From Pseudomonadota bacterium (GTDB taxonomy: Bacteria; Pseudomonadota; Gammaproteobacteria; Enterobacterales; Succinivibrionaceae): a stretch of DNA of 18,531 nucleotides. This document shows positions 1 to 6,373 of the stretch, one piece after another. The stretch covers positions 1 to 18,531 of the forward strand of contig JAEWPL010000011.1 of the NCBI GenBank assembly GCA_023460615.1, read 5' to 3'. The first letter of the stretch is position 1, and each line of letters starts with the position of its first letter. A model generated the notes under the pieces. It made no database searches, had not been told where the DNA came from, and saw nothing but the letters and a program-made list of their open reading frames with translations. The position numbers and the translations under genes were made by a program.

Positions 1-176
1 ATCACCCTTGATTTCTCAATCAAACTTACAAACTTGCCAGACATTAAGAATACCTATTAACTAACTGATGATAGGATATTACAGTAATCTCAAAACAATT
101 AATAGATCTAATTTTTATACCAAGAAATAGCGCATTTTAAGCCACTTTTCAGTATTAAACTAATATTTTAAAGAGC
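1..176. other. AT-rich stretch with no recognisable gene
   Basis: This AT-rich stretch has frequent stops in the frames I followed. I recognise no protein fragment, RNA gene or repeat in it. Together with the hairpin at 177-207, it separates whatever lies to the left of the window from the ATPase remnant. Confidence 0.5.
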
Positions 177-207
177 TCCCAAAGCGTTAAGCTTAGGGGT
201 ATTTTTT
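177..207 (+). terminator. Possible intrinsic terminator (+)
   Basis: Arms CCCAAAGC (178-185) and GCTTAGGG (191-198) pair with one A-A mismatch around the loop GTTAA. They are followed by TATTTTTT (200-207). This is an imperfect intrinsic terminator reading rightward. No gene ending just before it is visible, so its source transcript would start outside the window or be non-coding. Confidence 0.4.
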
Positions 208-255
208 AACTAAAATGGCGGTCATGTCATTTTGTGATCTTGCACGGATTCATGA

Positions 256-735
256 ATTCGCCATAATCAATTTATTTTTAGTAATCAAAATTACTTTGAG
301 TTGTTAACACCATCTGAAGCAGTAGATGAAATTTTTGAAGGAAATGCCTTAAGTACCTACATGGGGCACGTATTTGAGCAAATTTGTTACGAGTTTTTAC
401 TAAGAAAAGCAAAGCACAAAGAATTAGCTTTTGTACCATTTTGTATGGGGCGTTGGTGGGGAAATAATGCTGATCGCAAATGCCAGGATGATATTGATAT
501 CTTACTTAAGGATAAGACTGGAAAGCACATCATAATTTGTGAATGCAAATACAAAAATGAGCATTTTTCTAAAGATGATTACCAATCCATGCTCTCAAGA
601 AAAGCTATATTTAGTAATGATTGCGACATTTCTTATATAGCTTTTTCAAAGTCTGGCTTTAGCACATATGTAAAGCAGAATGCTCTAAAAGATAGAGTTA
701 ATCTATTTGAGCTTGAGGATTTATTTAAGTTCTAA
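256..735 (+). pseudogene. C-terminal remnant of a DUF234-type AAA ATPase (PD-(D/E)XK-like domain)
   Basis: The intact family is a roughly 450-residue protein with an N-terminal P-loop ATPase and a C-terminal DUF234 nuclease-like domain. Only the C-terminal part is present here. In-frame codons begin right after a TGA at 253-255, and the family-like stretch FIFSNQNYFELL is already under way around 271-306. It continues with YMGHVFEQICYEFLL, then GRWWG, then an Asp-rich DDIDIL, then CECKY. The last two resemble the D...ExK metal-binding motif of restriction-endonuclease-fold domains. A TTG at 301 gives 144 codons to TAA at 733-735, but it lacks a convincing ribosome binding site and would start in mid-domain. 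No Walker motifs are visible upstream, so I read it as a 5'-truncated, probably non-functional fragment. It could instead be expressed as a small stand-alone domain. Confidence 0.7.
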
Positions 736-763
736 AATCACACCTAATCTTTTAAGCTACTTT

Positions 764-787
764 CTAGTGCACCACTTAGTGCACTAG
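764..787. terminator. Inverted repeat between convergent genes, possible terminator
   Basis: Perfect 9-bp arms CTAGTGCAC (764-772) and GTGCACTAG (779-787) surround a 6-base loop. The repeat lies between the end of the ATPase remnant (+) and the end of parC (-). Neither side has a strong T run, so intrinsic termination is plausible for either transcript but not demonstrated. Confidence 0.4.
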
Positions 788-794
788 CTTAAGT

Positions 795-3113
795 TTATTC
801 TAGAGTGAACTCCGGCTCTACAGGAGGAATATCTTCAGGGGTTGCCTCATCCTTTTTAAGAATAACCTCTAAAGAGTCTATCTTTTGGAATCCACGAGGG
901 AGTAAGTCACCTGCTTTAGTTCTTTCACTAATTCTTTGTTCAATTTCTTGAGCACTTAAGTTAATTACTCTCTTTCCGCAGTGAATAATCATAGAGCTTC
1001 CACTTGGAAGAATTGCCATAGCAGCAATACCATCTACTTTAAGATCAAGTTTTGCTCCATTGATATTCATAAGCTTATTACCCTTACCTTGAGCTAAAGA
1101 AGGTAATTGACTCAACTTATAAATTAGCAATCTGCCTGATTTACTTGCAACAGCCAAACAATCAGTTTCAAGATCATATACCTGTAGTGGCTGTAAAATT
1201 ACAGCATCGTCATCACAAGTAATTAAAGCTTTACCAGCTTTATTTCTTGTCTGCAGATCAGTACCTTTAGTAATAAAGCCGTAGCCTTTATCGGTTGCTA
1301 CTACAAATTGATTATCCTTTCTACCAATTACAACATGGCATGCATTTTCACCAGCCTGCAAGGATGCTTTAGCAGACAGAGGCTCACCTTGACCTCTAGC
1401 TGATGGTAAATCCTTGATATCGACAGTGTAGACTCTACCCTTGTTAGTGATAAAGCTTGCCTGCTCGTTTGTTTTACCGGAGGCCTTAGATAAGAACTTA
1501 TCACCAGAGCGATAGGACATAGATGCAGCATCAATATCACTACCACTTGCAGCTCTAACCCAGCCCATCTTAGATAAAATAACTGTTACAGGAGTACTTG
1601 GAATGAAATCGTCCTCACTCATAGCTGAGGCAGCATCACGTTGTACTAACTTACAACGACGCTCATCTCCATAGAGTTTTACATCTGAGAGGATCTCTTT
1701 TTTCACAAAGTTTTTGAATTTAGCTTCAGAGTTTAATAAGGTTTCAAGCTTATTTTTCTCCTCTAAAAGCTTATCCATCTCTGCTTTAATTTTGATTTCT
1801 TCAAGTCTTGCTAATTGTCTTAACTTTGTCTCTAAGATGTATTCTACCTGAGCATCAGTTAAGCCAAATCGTTCGATAAGTTTAGCTTTAGGATCATCCT
1901 CTTTACGAATGATCTCAATAACCTCATCGATATTTAGAATTACTAATAAGAAACCTTCTAAAAGGTGTAAACGTTTATTTACAACCTCTAAACGAGAGGT
2001 AAATCTGCGTCTTACACAGCTTAATCTAAAGGTTAACCACTCTGACAAGATGGTCTTTAAATCTTTAACTGCAGGTTTTCCATCCAAACCTAAGATATTT
2101 AGATTTACACGATAGGTCTTTTCAAGATCAGTAACTGCAAACAAGTGCTCCATTAGAGAGTCAATATCAGTTCTCTTTGAACGTGGAGTAATGATGATTC
2201 TACATGGACAATTGTGATCAGATGCATTAGTTATATTAGCTACCATAGGTAACTTCTTTTTTGACATCAAATCAGCAATTTGTTTTTCGATTGCACCACC
2301 TGCTACCTGGAAAGGTAGAGTATTGATTACAATTTCATCCTTTTCAACAGTATAGGTAGCTCTTTGTCTAATAGAGCCTTTACCTGTCTCATATAGCTTT
2401 TGTAATTCGTCTGTTGAGTTGGTAATTTCACTACCACAGGAGTAATCAGGACCTGGTACAAACTTCATTAAATCAACAACAGTGGCATCAGGATGCTCTA
2501 GTAAATGAACAGCAGCATTAGCTACTTCATTTAAGTTGTGAGGTGGAATATCGGTTGCCATACCTACAGCAATACCTGTAGTTCCATTTAATAGGATATT
2601 TGGTAATCTTGCAGGTAAAAACTTAGGCTCTTCTACAGTACCATCAAAATTTGGGATCCAATCTACGCATCCAGAGTTGATATCCTGTAATAAGACCTCA
2701 GAGTATGGAGCTAGACGTGATTCTGTATAACGCATAGCAGCAAAGGACTTAGGATCTTCAACATCACCCCAGTTACCTTGACCATCTACTAATGGGTATC
2801 TATAGGAGAATGGTTGAGCCATTAACACCATGGCTTCATAGCATGCACTATCACCATGTGGGTGGTACTTACCAATTACTTCACCTACGGTTCTAGCTGA
2901 CTTTACATGTTTCTCTTTAGGTTTAATGCCAAGCTTAGACATTGCAAAGATAATTCTTCTTTGCACTGGCTTCATACCGTCAGCAACTGAAGGTAGAGCT
3001 CTATCTCTAATTACGTTCATGGAGTAATTAAGATAAGCATCCTCTGTGAATTTACCTAGTGGGTATAACTCAATACCTTCAAGACTTAAATTTTTATTAT
3101 TTTGATCTGTCAT
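795..3113 (-). CDS. parC: DNA topoisomerase IV subunit A
   Basis: ParC is the DNA-cleaving subunit of topoisomerase IV. With ParE it unlinks daughter chromosomes by passing one duplex through another. The 772-residue product follows E. coli ParC (752) from end to end. The N-terminal winged-helix/tower part contains KPVQRR, the quinolone-determining YHPHGDSACYEA with Ser89 and Glu93 unmutated, and AMRYTESRL with catalytic Tyr129. GQGNWG, NGTTGIAVGMATDIPPHN and the coiled-coil region follow, then a C-terminal pinwheel domain carrying the ParC-style PSARGQGEPL and KGKGNK motifs rather than a GyrA box. It starts at ATG with only a weak Shine-Dalgarno sequence. parE is not adjacent. The gene is divergent from the L,D-transpeptidase gene and convergent with the ATPase remnant. 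Confidence 0.97.
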   Translation of the reverse strand: MTDQNNKNLSLEGIELYPLGKFTEDAYLNYSMNVIRDRALPSVADGMKPVQRRIIFAMSKLGIKPKEKHVKSARTVGEVIGKYHPHGDSACYEAMVLMAQPFSYRYPLVDGQGNWGDVEDPKSFAAMRYTESRLAPYSEVLLQDINSGCVDWIPNFDGTVEEPKFLPARLPNILLNGTTGIAVGMATDIPPHNLNEVANAAVHLLEHPDATVVDLMKFVPGPDYSCGSEITNSTDELQKLYETGKGSIRQRATYTVEKDEIVINTLPFQVAGGAIEKQIADLMSKKKLPMVANITNASDHNCPCRIIITPRSKRTDIDSLMEHLFAVTDLEKTYRVNLNILGLDGKPAVKDLKTILSEWLTFRLSCVRRRFTSRLEVVNKRLHLLEGFLLVILNIDEVIEIIRKEDDPKAKLIERFGLTDAQVEYILETKLRQLARLEEIKIKAEMDKLLEEKNKLETLLNSEAKFKNFVKKEILSDVKLYGDERRCKLVQRDAASAMSEDDFIPSTPVTVILSKMGWVRAASGSDIDAASMSYRSGDKFLSKASGKTNEQASFITNKGRVYTVDIKDLPSARGQGEPLSAKASLQAGENACHVVIGRKDNQFVVATDKGYGFITKGTDLQTRNKAGKALITCDDDAVILQPLQVYDLETDCLAVASKSGRLLIYKLSQLPSLAQGKGNKLMNINGAKLDLKVDGIAAMAILPSGSSMIIHCGKRVINLSAQEIEQRISERTKAGDLLPRGFQKIDSLEVILKKDEATPEDIPPVEPEFTLE

Positions 3114-3123
3114 TTAAAAATTT

Positions 3124-3153
3124 TTCACAAAGCTCTTTTATAAAGACTATAAT
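3124..3153 (+). promoter_or_regulatory. Candidate sigma70 promoter for the L,D-transpeptidase gene
   Basis: TTCACA (3124-3129), an 18-base spacer and a perfect TATAAT (3148-3153) lie about 70 bases before the ATG at 3223. The element sits in the 109-base gap between divergent genes. It overlaps the probable parC leader. Confidence 0.5.
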
Positions 3154-3171
3154 TTTCTCTAACCATTTTAC

Positions 3172-3200
3172 TGTATAAATCACGATCCTAATAAGATCAA
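3172..3200 (-). promoter_or_regulatory. Weak candidate promoter for parC
   Basis: On the minus strand TTGATC (3195-3200) is followed after 17 bases by TATACA (3172-3177), each matching consensus at four of six positions. It would give a parC leader of roughly 50 bases. The region is AT-rich, so chance matches are likely. Confidence 0.3.
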
Positions 3201-3222
3201 ATTTCAATTATTGATATTTTAG

Positions 3223-3885
3223 ATGCATTACTTAAATTTTTTTCTTAAATCTTTAGCGCTTGCTTTATGGTTCCTAGCTTCAAATAGCCAAGCTTATAGT
3301 CATCAGAATTTGCCAGATTATATTTTGGCACAAGCTGTATCCTCAGATATCGTGTTTGATGAGGAGTTTGACTATGTTCGCTTAGGTACAGCATCTAATC
3401 TGTTACAAAAAGAAGAAACTTTACTTAAAAAGCAAACACTAACTAGAAGGTCAAACGCTAAAGTTGTTGATCAAGTTATTGTAAACAAAGCTGCTCATCA
3501 GATGATTTTGATGAAAAACGGTAAAGAGGTACACCGTTTTTGGATAGCACTATCAGATAAGCCAGTAGGTCATAAGCAATTTGAGGGTGATAAAAAGACC
3601 CCTGAAGGTACTTATGTACTAGATTACATTAAGCAAAAATCCTATTACTACAAAGCATTTCATATTTCATATCCAAATGCTAAAGACATAGAATTTGCAA
3701 GAAAACATGGTAGAAGACCTGGAGGAATGATTATGATCCATGGTCAACCACCATCAAAGAGTGAATATCACGAAACAGTTCAAAGAACTAATTGGACTAA
3801 TGGTTGTATTGCCCTCTTAAACCCAGATATCGATTTATTCTTATCCTTAGTAGAAGTGGGCACTCCTATTACCATCAATCCATAG
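3223..3885 (+). CDS. Secreted YkuD-family L,D-transpeptidase
   Basis: YkuD-domain enzymes act in the periplasm on peptidoglycan through a catalytic cysteine, making 3-3 cross-links or attaching or releasing envelope proteins. The 220-residue product begins with a hydrophobic signal peptide (about 1-24, with a plausible cut after Ser-Gln-Ala). A poorly conserved linker follows. The YkuD domain starts near residue 84 and includes GDKKTPEG, YYKAFHISYPN, IHGQ with His173, and NWTNGCIAL with Cys195. The WT(N/D)GCIAL form is typical of a gammaproteobacterial branch related to YafK/DpaA rather than the SHGC(I/V)R form of ErfK/YbiS. Which peptidoglycan reaction it carries out cannot be read from sequence. 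The ATG lies 4 bases after a weak TTTTAG, so the ribosome binding site is poor. Confidence 0.88.
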   Translation: MHYLNFFLKSLALALWFLASNSQAYSHQNLPDYILAQAVSSDIVFDEEFDYVRLGTASNLLQKEETLLKKQTLTRRSNAKVVDQVIVNKAAHQMILMKNGKEVHRFWIALSDKPVGHKQFEGDKKTPEGTYVLDYIKQKSYYYKAFHISYPNAKDIEFARKHGRRPGGMIMIHGQPPSKSEYHETVQRTNWTNGCIALLNPDIDLFLSLVEVGTPITINP

Positions 3886-3887
3886 AA

Positions 3888-4229
3888 CTACTCTTCAGGG
3901 AACCAGTTAGCGCAAGCTCTTTGATCTTCGTGATAATTCTTTAAGAAAATGATATCTACTAAGTGGATGTCATTTTTTAATGAGCCTTCATGAGCGACTA
4001 AGTATATTGAAGCACATACAAGAGCTCTCACCTCTCCTAAGTCACTATCGTATAAATCATTCTCATTAACAGATCTTAATTCATAACCAAAATCATAGTC
4101 TGGATCGGACATTAATTTGGTTACTCTAAAGTATTCATTAGGATTTTCACAAGACAAAGACTCTACTGCGACACCAGAGAATAAATCTAAAACATCTTGC
4201 TCAGTAATTTTAATTGGATCGCTACTCAA
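3888..4229 (-). CDS. Hypothetical acidic protein coupled to a flavin reductase-like gene
   Basis: I do not recognise this 113-residue protein. It is acidic, has no signal peptide or membrane segment, and ends in CANWFPEE. It appears to start at TTG (4229-4227), preceded by a strong GGAGG eight bases upstream that lies inside the end of the upstream gene. The two frames overlap by 8 bases, so translation is probably coupled and the two genes form one transcript. No catalytic motif is visible. Its 3' end stops only 2 bases from the end of the convergent L,D-transpeptidase gene, leaving no room for a separate terminator. Confidence 0.75.
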   Translation of the reverse strand: MSSDPIKITEQDVLDLFSGVAVESLSCENPNEYFRVTKLMSDPDYDFGYELRSVNENDLYDSDLGEVRALVCASIYLVAHEGSLKNDIHLVDIIFLKNYHEDQRACANWFPEE

Positions 4230-4761
4230 CTACAGTTCCTCCAAATGAGAATTTTGAACCAGCAACATGGTGAATGGTATTAAAGCAACCAGGCACAAAT
4301 GCTTGCTCTTTATCATCCCAATATTGCTCTTGAACATATACATGTTGTACCTTTGCAAGACAAATACCTTTGTCCTCAAATAAGTTCTCATCTGCCAATT
4401 CACATTCAAAATAAGCAATTGAGGATTTTAAAATTGGGTAATTAAAATTCTCTGTGCGCTCTAACTTTACCTTGTTTAGCTTATTTTGATCATCACGACC
4501 ATGGATGGAACCAAGCTTTAAAGAATCCTCGATACCTTCTTTGGTTGGTAATGCAATAACTAGTTTTTTAGTCTCTCTGATATTCTTAGCGGTTGTATGA
4601 GTCTTATCAATTACTACTAGTAAAACATCAGGATCAAAAGGGCATGACCAAGCTGCTGTCATACCATCTTCTATACCATCCTTACCAATGGTAAAAATAT
4701 TGATAATAGGACCACCAGCTAACACTGAATAAGCAAAAGAATTATCGATTTTCTTAAACAT
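4222..4761 (-). CDS. Flavin reductase-like FMN-binding split-barrel protein
   Basis: The 179-residue product resembles the flavin reductase/flavoredoxin family, which binds FMN in a split beta-barrel and transfers electrons between NAD(P)H or a donor protein and flavin. Family-like features are the start with a SVLAGGPIINIFT strand, then GMTAAWSCPFDPDVLLVVI (strand and flavin-phosphate region), KNIRETKKLVIALPT, and the later SSIAYFECEL and ICLAKVQHVYV strands. The ATG at 4761 is chosen because GGAG lies six bases before it. A longer reading from TTG would place the start codon in that ribosome binding site. The downstream 113-residue gene overlaps its end. Substrate and physiological partner are unknown. 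Confidence 0.8.
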   Translation of the reverse strand: MFKKIDNSFAYSVLAGGPIINIFTIGKDGIEDGMTAAWSCPFDPDVLLVVIDKTHTTAKNIRETKKLVIALPTKEGIEDSLKLGSIHGRDDQNKLNKVKLERTENFNYPILKSSIAYFECELADENLFEDKGICLAKVQHVYVQEQYWDDKEQAFVPGCFNTIHHVAGSKFSFGGTVVE

Positions 4762-4797
4762 AAATATCTCCAACAGAATAATCGTGACTAAGATTTT

Positions 4798-4813
4798 ATT
4801 CTACAACTAGAAT
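4798..4813. repeat. Short inverted repeat upstream of the flavin reductase-like gene
   Basis: ATTCTA, four bases, then TAGAAT form a perfect dyad about 40 bases before the start codon. It could be an operator for this gene pair. No convincing -35/-10 pair is seen around it, and in AT-rich DNA a 6-bp dyad can occur by chance. Confidence 0.25.
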
Positions 4814-4872
4814 GTCAGATTAGATATGGAATTGGAGTAAATCAGAAGAAAAGAACAAAGATAGTGCAAATT

Positions 4873-4899
4873 AAAAAGGATCTCATTTGAGATCCTTTT
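4873..4899 (-). terminator. Intrinsic terminator of the alpha operon
   Basis: Perfect 11-bp arms (4874-4884 and 4889-4899, reading AAAAGGATCTC on the minus strand) with a 4-base loop are followed by a T run. It begins 11 bases after the stop of the second rpoA gene. The flanking A/T runs would also allow termination from the other side. Confidence 0.88.
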
Positions 4900-4910
4900 A
4901 AGAAATCAAA

Positions 4911-5894
4911 TTAGTTTTCTAGCTCTGCAGGAGGCCAGTTCTCAAGGCGCATACCTAGAGACAATCCTCTCTCAGCTAAAACGTCCTTAATCTCGGTTAA
5001 TGACTTCTTACCAAGATTTGGAGTCTTTAATAATTCAACTTCAGTCTTCTGAACTAAATCACCGATGTACTTAATACCCTCGGTCTTTAAGCAGTTAGCA
5101 GAACGAACTGTTAACTCTAGATCTTCAACAGCACATAATAACTTAGGATCTACTGAAGGTCTTGATGAAGCAGACTCAGTAGGTGCTACTGAATTTCTGA
5201 TATCAACGAATGAATTTAATTGATCAGCAAATATTGTAGCTGCAATACCAACAGCATTCTTAGGATCAATTGTTCCATTAGTTTCGATATCAAGAATTAG
5301 TTGCTCTTGATCGTCAGCAATAGGAGCAGTATGAACTGCAACATTTAAAACAGGGCAATATGAAGCATCAATTAGCAATCTGCCAATGAATCTCTCTTCG
5401 GTGCCATCTGAAACTGGACGAGTAACTGAAGGAACATAACCACGACCACGAGTTACATGTAAAGTCATGTTTAACTCTTTATTCTCATCTGTTAAGTGAC
5501 AGATGATTTGGTCTGGATTACGGATTTCAACACCTGCTGGGCATTGGATATCACCTGCAGTTACAGGACCAATACCTTTCTTCTTGATTTGAAGAACAGG
5601 CTCATCACGTAGAGAACCTTCAGAAGCTACAGCAACTTCTTTTAAGTTTAATAGAATAAGAAGAATATCTTCTTGAATGCCTTCTACTGCACTGTATTCA
5701 TGCACTACACCATCAATTTCAACTGAGGTGATGGCATATCCAGGAATAGAGGACAGCATAATACGACGGAGTGCTGTGCCTACGATTTGAGCATAGTTAC
5801 GCTCAAATGGCTCAAGAATAACACGGCTTACGTTATGTGAAAGCTCAGTTACATCTTTAATGTTTGGCTTAATAGAATCCATGATCTGATCCAA
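4911..5894 (-). CDS. rpoA: RNA polymerase alpha subunit, second (downstream) paralogue; probable beta-binding alpha-I
   Basis: Alpha dimerises and nucleates assembly of beta and beta'. With the TTG start at 5894 the product is 327 residues (E. coli 329). That TTG has GAGG eight bases upstream and aligns with the family start, and the next ATG is at 5882. A longer frame opens at an ATG at 5957 with no ribosome binding site, inside a palindrome. The N-terminal domain keeps the beta-docking Arg43-Arg44 (ALRR), GVVHEYS, IGPVTAGDI, ICHLTDEN, RGRGYVP and the last dimer helix. The usual GFGHTLG is altered to NYAQIVG, and the region equivalent to E. coli VEQRTDLD reads PIADDQEQ. The C-terminal domain (about 256-322) keeps Arg264, Asn267, Cys268 and the TEVELL and GMR surfaces. 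It is the last gene of the operon. Confidence 0.95.
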   Translation of the reverse strand: MDQIMDSIKPNIKDVTELSHNVSRVILEPFERNYAQIVGTALRRIMLSSIPGYAITSVEIDGVVHEYSAVEGIQEDILLILLNLKEVAVASEGSLRDEPVLQIKKKGIGPVTAGDIQCPAGVEIRNPDQIICHLTDENKELNMTLHVTRGRGYVPSVTRPVSDGTEERFIGRLLIDASYCPVLNVAVHTAPIADDQEQLILDIETNGTIDPKNAVGIAATIFADQLNSFVDIRNSVAPTESASSRPSVDPKLLCAVEDLELTVRSANCLKTEGIKYIGDLVQKTEVELLKTPNLGKKSLTEIKDVLAERGLSLGMRLENWPPAELEN

Positions 5895-5937
5895 GGTTTC
5901 ACCCTCGTTTTGTACAGTTAGTAAGCAAGAAATCTGA

Positions 5938-5957
5938 ATGGGCGCATATGCGCCCAT
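5938..5957 (-). promoter_or_regulatory. 20-bp perfect palindrome in the rplQ-rpoA' gap
   Basis: The minus strand reads ATGGGCGC-ATAT-GCGCCCAT directly after the rplQ stop. As RNA this gives an 8-bp, mostly GC stem with an AUAU loop, in an otherwise AT-rich region. No T run follows, so it is not an intrinsic terminator. It lies 43 bases before the inferred TTG start of the second rpoA gene. It may set mRNA processing or stability, or separate the translation of the two genes. Confidence 0.6.
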
Positions 5958-5962
5958 ATGTA

Positions 5963-6352
5963 TTATTCAGCTGCCTTTTCTTCTTCAGCAACTTCAGGAC
6001 GGTCTGTTAGCATGATGTAAGCAACTGGTGCTCTATCACATGCACGTAAACCAGCCTTTAGGATACGGGTGTAACCACCGTTACGGTTAGCTGATAGCTT
6101 ACCGATTACGTTGAATAGCTTTGCTACAACAGCTTCATCACGAAGACGAGCAAATGCTAAACGGCGATTTGCAACAGTATCAACCTTTGCTAAGGTGATT
6201 AATGGCTCAACGAAGCGACGTAATTCCTTTGCCTTTGGAACAGTAGTCTTGATAACTTCGAAGGTTAGCAATGCCTTAGCTAAATTACGGTATAAAGCAG
6301 CACGATGTGCAGCTGTACGACCTAAATGACGGCCACTTTGACGATGACGCAT
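5963..6352 (-). CDS. rplQ: 50S ribosomal protein L17
   Basis: L17 binds 23S rRNA near the peptide exit tunnel rim. The 129-residue product has the bacterial signature MRHRQSGRHLGRTAAHRAAL, the KELRRFVEPLITLAK helix and the GGYTRI loop, and ends in an acidic Glu/Ala tail. AAGGA lies seven bases before the ATG. In E. coli rplQ closes the alpha operon directly after rpoA. Here it sits between two rpoA genes, 21 bases after the first. Confidence 0.97.
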   Translation of the reverse strand: MRHRQSGRHLGRTAAHRAALYRNLAKALLTFEVIKTTVPKAKELRRFVEPLITLAKVDTVANRRLAFARLRDEAVVAKLFNVIGKLSANRNGGYTRILKAGLRACDRAPVAYIMLTDRPEVAEEEKAAE

Positions 6353-6373
6353 TTTTTATTCCTTCTAAAACAA

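Noticed and set aside
1328..1546. Small open frames within and opposite parC, rpsD, rplO, rplB and others
   Set aside because: They lie wholly within strongly supported genes in other frames or on the other strand, have no family features and no ribosome binding sites of note.
5895..5957. N-terminal 21-residue extension of the second RpoA from ATG at 5957
   Set aside because: No ribosome binding site before it, it begins in a palindrome, and the extra residues match nothing in alpha. TTG at 5894 has GAGG at good spacing and restores the family length.
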